Shown here piece by piece: positions 8,790 through 15,270 of a stretch of DNA of 64,000 nt. The translations under genes were made by a program, and so were the position numbers. Source of the stretch: Adhaeribacter soli (GTDB lineage Bacteria; Bacteroidota; Bacteroidia; Cytophagales; Hymenobacteraceae); contig NZ_VTWT01000003.1 in NCBI RefSeq assembly GCF_008727925.1, positions 248,001 to 312,000 of the forward strand. Direction: 5' to 3'. The notes under the pieces were generated by a model. The model was not told where the DNA came from and ran no database searches. It worked only from the letters and a program-made list of their open reading frames with translations. Positions within the stretch are counted from its first letter, which is position 1. The number at the start of each line of letters is the position of its first letter.

Positions 8790-9536
8790 TTAACTCATTG
8801 AATTATGTCTGAATTTTCCGGCCTCAGGAGGGAAAACAACCGGATCGCACATGGCAAGTATTCGCTCAATTGTCCTGTCTCCGTAAATGTCTTTTATAAC
8901 CGCGCTGCGATGGTTCGTAGTGAAATAAGTTTTTATGCCGTGGTTATTCATAACGCTTTCCCGGATCTCAATTATCTCGGGCATCACCAAGGTTTCAGGC
9001 CCGCCGTAATGCCGTGCTGGTCTCTCAGCAAGAATATCATCATAAGCATAATCTATCAACTCACATTTCATATTGCGTTTATTTGAATACCTATCCACCA
9101 CAGTCGCACCATTCTGTTCAAACTCCCGAACAACTTTTTGGGCATTTACTAACCCGAAGGATTCCCCCTGGCTATAATAGCCTATCAACCGCTGAAATAA
9201 TCTTAAAATATGGGTCTTCCCTTGGCTGGGTGCTCCCGAAATGATTAACCCTCTATTGATTCGCATTTTAAACTGCAGTAGTGCTTTTTTATCCTGAGCG
9301 AAGGATGCACATATTTTGAGCAACGGCTCTAAATTATTCTCATCTATAAAAAGGGTTGGAAGCCAGGTTTTAAAGCTTTCCTGTCTGGCAAGATATTCGT
9401 GGAAGCAAATAACTACATTGAGTAATTGCTCTGCTGTGAATCTGGCGAGCGGATTAAAATTCCCGCCCGGTGTAGTTACCGACCGCGAGATAGTTGAAGG
9501 ATTTGTGTTGGTTAGTATTTCTTTGAGTTGTAACAT
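8790..9536 (-). CDS. DnaC/IstB-like P-loop ATPase of the mobile element
   Basis: A 248-residue AAA+ type ATPase. Walker A is GAPSQGKT at residues 101-108, an acidic segment LIDYAYDDIL serves as the likely Walker B, and DRTIERI near the C-terminus resembles the arginine-finger region of helicase loaders. Size and layout fit DnaC/IstB-like ATPases that load a replicative helicase or assist transposition. Its N-terminus overlaps the 3' end of the upstream HTH gene by 83 bases in another frame, so the true start could be internal. The combination of an HTH replication-type protein with a DnaC-like ATPase is typical of plasmid-like integrative elements, which supports a role in element replication (inference). 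Confidence 0.75.
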   Translation of the reverse strand: MLQLKEILTNTNPSTISRSVTTPGGNFNPLARFTAEQLLNVVICFHEYLARQESFKTWLPTLFIDENNLEPLLKICASFAQDKKALLQFKMRINRGLIISGAPSQGKTHILRLFQRLIGYYSQGESFGLVNAQKVVREFEQNGATVVDRYSNKRNMKCELIDYAYDDILAERPARHYGGPETLVMPEIIEIRESVMNNHGIKTYFTTNHRSAVIKDIYGDRTIERILAMCDPVVFPPEAGKFRHNSMS

Positions 9537-10200
9537 TTTTTTTAAAATTTAATGCAGTAAGAAACCATTTTTCAATCGCGGAAGGAAGACAGACCATTTT
9601 TGAACTTCCAATTTTCCAGCCATTACTTTTGTAATACAGATAAAATTTATTTGCCTCAAGATCAAGGTCTAAACCTTTAGTCAAAGTTGATGGCACCTTA
9701 CCCATTATGTTCCTAATGTCATCTTTGGTTGGTAAAAGCCCAGAATCCTTAAAAAACTCAACTTCTTTTTTTAATTTTTGAGCAGGCAGAATACTTTCAC
9801 TTCTGTCATTACTTATGTCATTATTAAATACTATAAGGAGTGAATCAGGCTTTTCTTCCCATAAATGTCCACCCCCTTGGACATTCTTGTCCGTCACTTG
9901 GGTCTCAGATGTCCCGGGTAAAGGCAATAAATGGATCTCTCGCCGGTCTCCCTTTTCAGGGTTACTTTTAACCGTGATCAGCTTTAAGTCAGTTAATTTT
10001 TTGATAGCCCGAGAAATAGTTTTTGTGCTTTTATTAAGAAGTTGAGCCAGGTGGTTATTCTTAGGCCAGCAAAAGGTCTTCTTTCCACATAAAGCTGCGA
10101 TCTCGCCATAAGCCAGAATTTCACCATCATTGAGATCCGGATGGAAGCGTACTTCCGCCGGAAGAATTGCTTTGTTTTTAGGTCTATTGAAAACTTTCAT
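9454..10200 (-). CDS. Helix-turn-helix replication-type protein of the mobile element
   Basis: A 248-residue protein whose N-terminal about 95 residues form a winged helix-turn-helix (motif FCWPKNNHLAQLLNKSTKTI followed by SRAIKKLTDLKLI), the type called HTH_36 that is common in plasmid and phage replication-organiser proteins. The central part is low in complexity and the C-terminal about 90 residues are basic. The start ATG overlaps the stop of the small excisionase-like gene in a TAATG junction, which indicates translational coupling, and its end overlaps the DnaC-like gene by 83 bases. It probably binds the element's own origin or promoter. This is inferred from fold type and neighbours only. 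Confidence 0.7.
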   Translation of the reverse strand: MKVFNRPKNKAILPAEVRFHPDLNDGEILAYGEIAALCGKKTFCWPKNNHLAQLLNKSTKTISRAIKKLTDLKLITVKSNPEKGDRREIHLLPLPGTSETQVTDKNVQGGGHLWEEKPDSLLIVFNNDISNDRSESILPAQKLKKEVEFFKDSGLLPTKDDIRNIMGKVPSTLTKGLDLDLEANKFYLYYKSNGWKIGSSKMVCLPSAIEKWFLTALNFKKNVTTQRNTNQHKSFNYLAVGNYTGREF

Positions 10201-10511
10201 TATTTAGCCCTCCGGTTAAATGATTGTAAAGCAGCAAGTACATCCTGGCGGATAAAGTAAACCCGGCGGCCAATGCGTTTGTAAGGCAGCTTATTTGTCT
10301 TCATCCAGTCGTTAACGGTAGGGCGGGAAATTTTAAGAAGCTTGCAGACATCAGCGATTGTAATGATATCCTCGCCTTCTGTTGGAATTGGGTTTGCAAG
10401 CTGGACATTTTGCCCTTCTCTTTGGATGCGCAGTGCTGCCTGGTAAAAACAATTGGTAAAAAAGCTTTCTGCTTGATCTAGAAAGGATTTTAAATCAAAT
10501 TTCTGGTTCAT
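10200..10511 (-). CDS. Excisionase-family helix-turn-helix protein
   Basis: A 103-residue protein with a MerR-like winged HTH in the C-terminal half: IADVCKLLKISRPTVNDWMK followed by TNKLPYKRIGRRVYF. This is the HTH_17/excisionase family signature (helix-turn-helix, then a wing ending in a conserved basic RIGRRVYF-type strand). Such proteins act as excisionases or as transcriptional regulators of integrative elements in Bacteroidota. The gene is the first clear member of the element operon and is coupled by a TAATG overlap to the next HTH gene. With the integrase upstream on the same strand, a role in excision directionality is reasonable, though regulation alone is equally possible. Confidence 0.82.
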   Translation of the reverse strand: MNQKFDLKSFLDQAESFFTNCFYQAALRIQREGQNVQLANPIPTEGEDIITIADVCKLLKISRPTVNDWMKTNKLPYKRIGRRVYFIRQDVLAALQSFNRRAK

Positions 10512-10517
10512 ATATTT

Positions 10518-10862
10518 TTAATTTAAGCAGGAGTAAAAAGTGTGAAACAAAAGACTTAAGAACCAGGCCTTAGAAAGAATAAGGATCAAACCAGGATTGC
10601 CAATTATGAATCGATGCAGAATAAACACCTTAATCATAAACCGTTGCTTAACTTCTTTTATCTTTGATAAGGCACATTTAAGATTTTTATTAAAGCCATT
10701 AGAAGACAAGGTTCTTGCCAAGGCATTAACCACCTCGTAAGCAGAAGCTTTTTGATAAGTAATTTGTGATTTTTGATAGGATGAAGGCTGATGGTTGTCG
10801 GGGCTGGATAGCCCTTTTTTTGCGATCCTTGTGACTGGATTTTTGATTTTTTTAAAAAACAT
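10518..10862 (-). CDS. Doubtful hypothetical protein upstream of the excisionase-like gene
   Basis: A 114-residue frame ending 6 bases before the excisionase-like start. The first 75 residues are basic and polar (VTRIAKKGLSSPDNHQPSS), and the last 40 include a hydrophobic stretch. A second, overlapping frame (10658-10894) is open as well, so coding status is unclear. The close spacing to the next gene is the only support. I recognise no family, and the region could equally be an untranslated leader of the operon. Confidence 0.28.
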   Translation of the reverse strand: MFFKKIKNPVTRIAKKGLSSPDNHQPSSYQKSQITYQKASAYEVVNALARTLSSNGFNKNLKCALSKIKEVKQRFMIKVFILHRFIIGNPGLILILSKAWFLSLLFHTFYSCLN

Positions 10863-10940
10863 TTTTTATAGTTTTTAGTTATTAACTGTCGCAATATTAA
10901 AGCGTTAGCAGTTTCTTAACAAGGCAGCTTTTTTTTTCAA

Positions 10941-11024
10941 CCCAGTTCTAAAGATCTTATCCCAATTCTTAAAAACTTAACCTGATTTTTGAATTTCGGG
11001 AAACCAAAACTTCGCCCAATTTTA
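10941..11024. repeat. Phased degenerate 10-mers upstream of the element operon
   Basis: Related 10-mers start at 10941 (CCCAGTTCTA), 10961 (CCCAATTCTT) and 10981 (CCTGATTTTT), exactly 20 bases apart, with a further one at 11015 (CCCAATTTTA). They lie upstream of the HTH/DnaC operon, where iterons or operators of a replication or excision regulator would be expected. The match is degenerate and the surrounding DNA is AT-rich, so chance is possible. Confidence 0.35.
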
Positions 11025-11083
11025 CGTCAGATTACTTTCTTAACTATTCTGCCTAGTAGTTAAATGTAAAATCACAAGGCAAA

Positions 11084-11112
11084 AAAAAAGATCGCTAACA
11101 GCGATCTTTTCT
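11084..11112 (-). terminator. Rho-independent terminator of the 353-residue protein gene
   Basis: A perfect stem AAAGATCGCT / AGCGATCTTT with a 4-base loop, located 28 bases after the stop codon of the upstream minus-strand gene, with a run of T on the minus strand after the stem (A run at 11081-11089). It separates the unknown gene at 11141 from the replication-type operon. Confidence 0.8.
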
Positions 11113-11140
11113 TGAAAAATTCTAAATAAACTTTTCTTAT

Positions 11141-12202
11141 TTAAGAGGCAGCCTGCAGGCTTTCTTCCATTTTAATGAACCAATCTAAAGTATCGAGTTC
11201 ATCTACCTTATATTGCCCCGCTGATTTGGAAAGTTGGATAGTGGTAAACCTCTCTCCATTTTTATCTCTAAAAGTTCCTATAAGGCGAGGATAAAGCCAA
11301 TAAGATGAGCTCCTAATAGCCTTTGTACTAAAGTCTTCTAAATTTGGGATTTCGGTGGCTGATTTTAATACATCCCTAGTCAGCAGCCTAAAAAACATTA
11401 CCAACTTCCCTGGGCATTTCAAAAATCTAATCGGAGCAGAAGGGCCTTCTTCTGTGAAAAGAGCACCAATTTCAGAAACAGGAATTGAAGGCTCAATCAT
11501 TTTATTTTCTAATAAATAATTATGGATGGATCTTTTTGTACGTTCAGATGGCTCATTCATCCAAGGAAATCCATGCAACTTTTCCATTGCCGCAACTCTG
11601 GCACTCTTAACCTTCGGTTTAAAGGTTTTACTTTTACCTGCAGGCTCAAATATGGCTACCGATGTAGAATCATCTGAGTTGGCACTATCAAGGTCATGAA
11701 TATCATCATTAGGTAAATCTATTGGTTCTGAATCAGGTTCTATTTTGCCCTGTTCGATCAACCAGCCGTGAAATCCTAAGTTTAGAATTCTGACTAGCTC
11801 ATTCGTTACTAAAAAATGGCTCACACCTACGGCTAAATCAATAACCCTTAGTTCATATTTATCTACTTTCTCAAGCCATTGGAGCACCTCCTCTGGACTG
11901 GAAGTTGAAAGATAGGCGATAGCGAATTTCTCGGCTAGAAGAGAATAACTTAGATCCTCATTCAATAAACTGAATGGGTTATTGAGCGATAGCCTTAAAT
12001 CTGTTTGTGTTTTTAAATGACCTTCTAAAGATTCCCGGAATGTTTCCTCCGTCTTAGCAATAGCAGTTCGGTCAAGGTACGATGGAAGTACCCAATTCGC
12101 AGTATTGCCCCCCATTTGAAAAGCCATTTTGGAAATCCTAAGCAGCTCTTTTTTAATTTCTGGATAATCCTCTTTCCAATAGTTAATTAGTTTTGTGTTC
12201 AT
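11141..12202 (-). CDS. Hypothetical protein between integrase and replication operon
   Basis: A 353-residue soluble-looking protein with no signal peptide or membrane segment. The N-terminal about 165 residues are helical (YWKEDYPEIKKELLRISKMA), followed by an acidic linker at about 170-190 (IDLPNDDIHDLDSANSDDST) and a C-terminal half with a conserved-looking basic segment (KSARVAAMEKLHGFPWMNEP). I do not recognise the family. It is a single-gene unit with its own terminator, lying 154 bases after the integrase on the same strand. Position next to the integrase is typical of element-specific regulators or recombination helpers, but no function can be assigned. Confidence 0.75.
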   Translation of the reverse strand: MNTKLINYWKEDYPEIKKELLRISKMAFQMGGNTANWVLPSYLDRTAIAKTEETFRESLEGHLKTQTDLRLSLNNPFSLLNEDLSYSLLAEKFAIAYLSTSSPEEVLQWLEKVDKYELRVIDLAVGVSHFLVTNELVRILNLGFHGWLIEQGKIEPDSEPIDLPNDDIHDLDSANSDDSTSVAIFEPAGKSKTFKPKVKSARVAAMEKLHGFPWMNEPSERTKRSIHNYLLENKMIEPSIPVSEIGALFTEEGPSAPIRFLKCPGKLVMFFRLLTRDVLKSATEIPNLEDFSTKAIRSSSYWLYPRLIGTFRDKNGERFTTIQLSKSAGQYKVDELDTLDWFIKMEESLQAAS

Positions 12203-12356
12203 TTATAATTTGTATTTAGTTAAAGTGTTTCATTTTAAAACTTGATTCATCTCTGACTTCTTCCATTGGCTGCAACAATGAAAAAAAGATGAATCAAAAT
12301 GTGTGGACACTTTAGCTGCTTACAAAGTTAGAACATTACATGATTACAAATTCGAA

Positions 12357-13730
12357 CTACTTATCCACATTTATTTTTTTCTTTGTTCTAATTTTAGAGG
12401 GCTTTTCTTTAAAGGCATCTTCATTCCAGGCCTGATGCATTTGCTGTTCTTTAAAAGTATCTGCTAGTTTCACATACTTTGCAAAATCCTTTTCAGATTT
12501 ATGGCCGGAGAATTCCCGCACCACCCGCTCAGGCATTCCTAAGATCAGGGAGGTAGTAATAAAGGTCTTTCGAGCTACGTGGAAAGTTAGGACTTCGTGT
12601 TTTGGAACATATTCTTCCGTCGTGCTGCTTCCCTTATGCTTAAGTACTTTCACAGGTTCCTTAAACTCCAGGATTTGGCCTACTTCTTTAAGGTATTTAT
12701 TTGACTTCTGAGAGCTAATTACCGGCAACGGTCTATCTTTTCCCTTGTACCTTTTCAGAATTTCCTGGGCAAAGCTATTTAGGGGAATCATTATAGGTTT
12801 AGAATCGCGATGCCTTGTCTTTACCGGAAGAACTTTTATCTGATCCTTTTTAATTGCCTCCCACCTCAGGTTCTCTACATCGGAAAAGCGAAGACCTGTA
12901 AAACAAGCAAAGCAGAAAACATCCCGAACCTGGGAATGGCGCGTATGTTCGAATTCATATTTATACAGCTTCATCAATTCCTCTTTGGTAAGCGTATAAA
13001 TTTCTTTCTCCTTCTCTGCAAGTGCTTTCCACTTACGAAAATCCTGCAGCTGGTTATAATTCCGCTCATCGGTACAAAAGAATAAAAAGGTTTTAAGGAT
13101 GCGAAGATGTTTGGCTATCGTATTATACCCTAAACTCTCTATCTGGCTTAAATATTCCCCATAGGTATTTGGGAAGCTCGATGTGAAGAGTGCGAAGTCA
13201 TATGGCTTTTGCTTTGCCTTGGCAAATTTCTCCAAGTGGTTTTTAACAGTTACGTAGTTCTTTTTAGTGTTGGCAGCTTTAAGGTGATCTGCCAATCTTA
13301 GAAACTCCTCAAAGGCCTCTTCAAGGCTTACAGGTTTAGGACCTGTTTCTTTTAAGTTAAGTTTATCAATAATTTCTTTGAGCTGCTCCTTGGTAATATG
13401 TGCGCCAGCCAAAAGACTAGCTTCATTTAATTTTTGCGCATCATTAAGAACCTTCTCCAGATAGAGGTTCATCTCTATAGCACCTGCTTTGAAGTAGGTT
13501 GGGTTTACCCGCTGCTTGGCTGCGTCCCATTGCTTTTGGGTAACTTTGCGATTAACAAAGACTTTAATGGTGTTCTTTGGAAACCGTACATACAGAAAGA
13601 TCTGAAGTTGCTTAGTAGCAATTTGCAAATCGGCCGCTTTTCGAGCTTCCGTGTCTGAAGAAGTTTGCAATCGGGTAAGTTCTTTATCGGAAATAGCCCG
13701 GTCTAAGTAAAGGTTAAAAGTGTAGCCCAT
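12357..13730 (-). CDS. Tyrosine recombinase (phage-type integrase)
   Basis: A 457-residue integrase. An N-terminal Arm-DNA-binding domain of the Bacteroidota type (about 1-85, TFNLYLDRAISDKELTRL) is followed by a SAM-like core-binding domain (about 145-245, LEEAFEEFLRLADHLKAANT) and the catalytic domain with TGLRFSDVENL (catalytic Arg), HVARKTF (His-x-x-Arg), FSGHKS (His) and AKYVKLAD (nucleophilic Tyr). All catalytic residues are present, so it should be active. The frame is open to 13772, but the first 14 codons are made of repeats that look like operators, and the ATG at 13730 begins the conserved domain. It is the outermost gene of the minus-strand mobile element and marks its right end. 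Confidence 0.93.
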   Translation of the reverse strand: MGYTFNLYLDRAISDKELTRLQTSSDTEARKAADLQIATKQLQIFLYVRFPKNTIKVFVNRKVTQKQWDAAKQRVNPTYFKAGAIEMNLYLEKVLNDAQKLNEASLLAGAHITKEQLKEIIDKLNLKETGPKPVSLEEAFEEFLRLADHLKAANTKKNYVTVKNHLEKFAKAKQKPYDFALFTSSFPNTYGEYLSQIESLGYNTIAKHLRILKTFLFFCTDERNYNQLQDFRKWKALAEKEKEIYTLTKEELMKLYKYEFEHTRHSQVRDVFCFACFTGLRFSDVENLRWEAIKKDQIKVLPVKTRHRDSKPIMIPLNSFAQEILKRYKGKDRPLPVISSQKSNKYLKEVGQILEFKEPVKVLKHKGSSTTEEYVPKHEVLTFHVARKTFITTSLILGMPERVVREFSGHKSEKDFAKYVKLADTFKEQQMHQAWNEDAFKEKPSKIRTKKKINVDK

Positions 13731-13732
13731 TT

Positions 13733-13772
13733 TTGTACGTGATTTGAATACTGCGTACAAATATGCGTACAA
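13733..13772. promoter_or_regulatory. TGCGTACAA repeats at the integrase start
   Basis: Two direct copies of TGCGTACAA at 13752-13760 and 13764-13772, 12 bases apart, and an inverted near-copy (TTGTACGTG) at 13733-13741, immediately upstream of the preferred integrase ATG. Arrangement and position suggest binding sites for an autoregulator, the integrase arm domain or the excisionase. The repeats also encode the alternative N-terminal codons of the longer integrase frame. Confidence 0.55.
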
Positions 13773-13894
13773 GTTTTCTTTACTTCACTATACTTGCCCT
13801 ATATTTATTTATCCACACTATTGCGCTAAACAATTGATTTACAGCGCTAAATTATAAGTAGTGTAAAATGATAAAAAATGAAATAAAGCAATCA

Positions 13895-13913
13895 GTAGTC
13901 CCCTATGGACTAC
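13895..13913. other. Perfect 7-bp inverted repeat with 5-bp spacer; possible attachment core site
   Basis: GTAGTCC, spacer CCTAT, GGACTAC. Two 7-base arms around a 5-base spacer have the geometry of a tyrosine-recombinase crossover core. It lies 165 bases outside the integrase start, at the transition from the AT-rich element to ordinary chromosomal genes, with a stem-loop terminator just to the right. No second copy is visible because the other end of the element is outside the window, so the assignment as attR is a guess. Confidence 0.3.
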
Positions 13914-13918
13914 AAGCT

Positions 13919-13953
13919 AAAAGCCACTTCAGGATTTCCGGAGTGGCTTTTTT
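13919..13953. terminator. Stem-loop terminator at the element/chromosome junction
   Basis: Stem AAGCCACT / AGTGGCTT, extended by AGG/CCG-type pairs, followed on the plus strand by TTTTTTG and on the minus strand by a shorter TTTT. No plus-strand gene ends here. It may terminate the sulfatase/FGE operon arriving on the minus strand, or be the native terminator of a gene whose 3' end served as the integration target. From the integrase start (13730) to the FGE stop (14083) nothing else was recognised. Confidence 0.6.
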
Positions 13954-14082
13954 GTTTTATTCAGCCTTCAGGACAGATCAACTGGTTAAATAAATACCCT
14001 CGCAGCTCATGGCTAATCAGAAAGGCCTGAGTAACGGAAAAAGGGAAGCCAGGGAGCAGATTTTGAAGAATATCACTTCTGC

Positions 14083-15222
14083 TTACGGGGAAGCAACGCA
14101 CCGGAAACCGGTATTCTCCAGGCCGGTATCGGGAGAAGATTTCATTCGGGCAGATGTCCGGTAGCCTTTGCAGTAGGAGTCGTTACACATAAAAGAGCCG
14201 CCCCGCATTACTTTCTTTGATACAGTTGGCTCGGCCGGGTCATGGCTGCGGTCTGGCCCTTTCGGGTTAGTGGCTACTTGCGCTTTCAGGCTACGGTAGT
14301 AGGCAGCGTCATACCAGTCGGCGCACCACTCCCATACATTGCCTGCCATGTCGTGCAACCCGTAAGCGTTCGGGGCGAACGAACTGACCGGCGCTAAACA
14401 GGTGTACTTGTCCCAGTTGTTGTTCTGATTCGGAAACTGCCCCTGCCAGGTATTGGCTTTCGACTTTCCTTTCTCAGGTGGTTCCGCTCCCCATGGGTAT
14501 GGCTGTTTATCGGCTCCTCCCCTTGCGGCAAACTCCCATTCTGCCTCGGTGGGCAGGCGCTTGCCGGCCCAGGTTGCATAAGCCACTGCATCCTCCCACG
14601 ATACCTGTACCACCGGAAAATTTTCCTTGCCGGCAATGCTGCTGCCCGGTCCTTGCGGGTGCCGCCAGTTAGCCCCTTTTTTCCAGGACCACCATTGCCG
14701 GGAATCCTGCAGCCCTACTGCATAAGCAGGCGGCGTAAAGACCAGGGAGGCGGCAACTAACAAGCTATCGGCGGGTTTTGGGGTGCCAAGCGGTAACTGT
14801 TTCCTGAGTTCCTCCCAATCCGGCGCCCGTTCGGCCGTAGTCACATAACCGGTGGCTGCAACAAAGCCGGCAAATTGGGCATTGGTTACTTCGATGACAT
14901 CCATCCAGAATCCATTCACTTTTACCGGATGTAAAGGATATTCGTCCTGTCTGCCTTCCGAATCGCCGGCACCCATATTGAACGTTCCCCCTTCAATCCA
15001 TACCATTCCTTTATGCGATGCTTTCCCCTTCCTTACATGACCTGAATTGTTTGTTGCGGCAAAGCGGGTAGGCATGGATTGGTGGCAGGAAGGCGGTTCC
15101 CCGGCCGCGGCAATCGCTTTCTCATCCTGTACCTTTTCCTGTTGGCAGGAAGCTGCCAGGCAAAGCGCACCGCATAAAATTAGAGAAGCCGGGGTTGCAG
15201 AGGTCAATAGGTGGTGGTTCAT
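14083..15222 (-). CDS. Formylglycine-generating enzyme (SUMF1 family) lipoprotein
   Basis: A 379-residue FGE-type sulfatase-modifying factor that would oxidise the active-site Cys of type I sulfatases to formylglycine. A lipoprotein signal (CGALCLAASC) points to export and membrane anchoring. Family motifs in order: MVWIEGGTFNMGAGDSEG, VIEVTNAQFAGFV, VSWEDAVAYATWAGKRLP followed by TEAEWEFAARGG, AYGLHDMAGNVWEWCADWY, and the C-terminal active-site segment RGGSFMCNDSYCKGYR. The two Cys of that segment (C346 and C351) correspond to the catalytic, copper-binding Cys pair of SUMF1, so it should be a true FGE rather than a catalytically dead relative. It follows the sulfatase gene by 48 bases on the same strand, and the neighbour is its evident substrate. 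Confidence 0.92.
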   Translation of the reverse strand: MNHHLLTSATPASLILCGALCLAASCQQEKVQDEKAIAAAGEPPSCHQSMPTRFAATNNSGHVRKGKASHKGMVWIEGGTFNMGAGDSEGRQDEYPLHPVKVNGFWMDVIEVTNAQFAGFVAATGYVTTAERAPDWEELRKQLPLGTPKPADSLLVAASLVFTPPAYAVGLQDSRQWWSWKKGANWRHPQGPGSSIAGKENFPVVQVSWEDAVAYATWAGKRLPTEAEWEFAARGGADKQPYPWGAEPPEKGKSKANTWQGQFPNQNNNWDKYTCLAPVSSFAPNAYGLHDMAGNVWEWCADWYDAAYYRSLKAQVATNPKGPDRSHDPAEPTVSKKVMRGGSFMCNDSYCKGYRTSARMKSSPDTGLENTGFRCVASP

Positions 15223-15270
15223 ATTTTAATCAGGCTTTTTTATATTTAACCTGTGCAGATCTTTCCGGTT

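Noticed and set aside
13731-13772. Longer integrase start at 13772
   Set aside because: The extra codons consist of TGCGTACAA repeats that look like operators, and the conserved domain starts at 13730.
12361-13817. Perfect DnaA-box words TTATCCACA at 12361 and 13809 as a possible replication origin
   Set aside because: One or two such words are expected by chance in 64 kb on two strands; no cluster, AT-rich unwinding region or dnaA gene is nearby.
13823-13851. GCGCTAAA direct repeats at 13823 and 13844, 21 bases apart
   Set aside because: Could be integrase or regulator sites, but two copies of an 8-mer are too weak to list as a feature.
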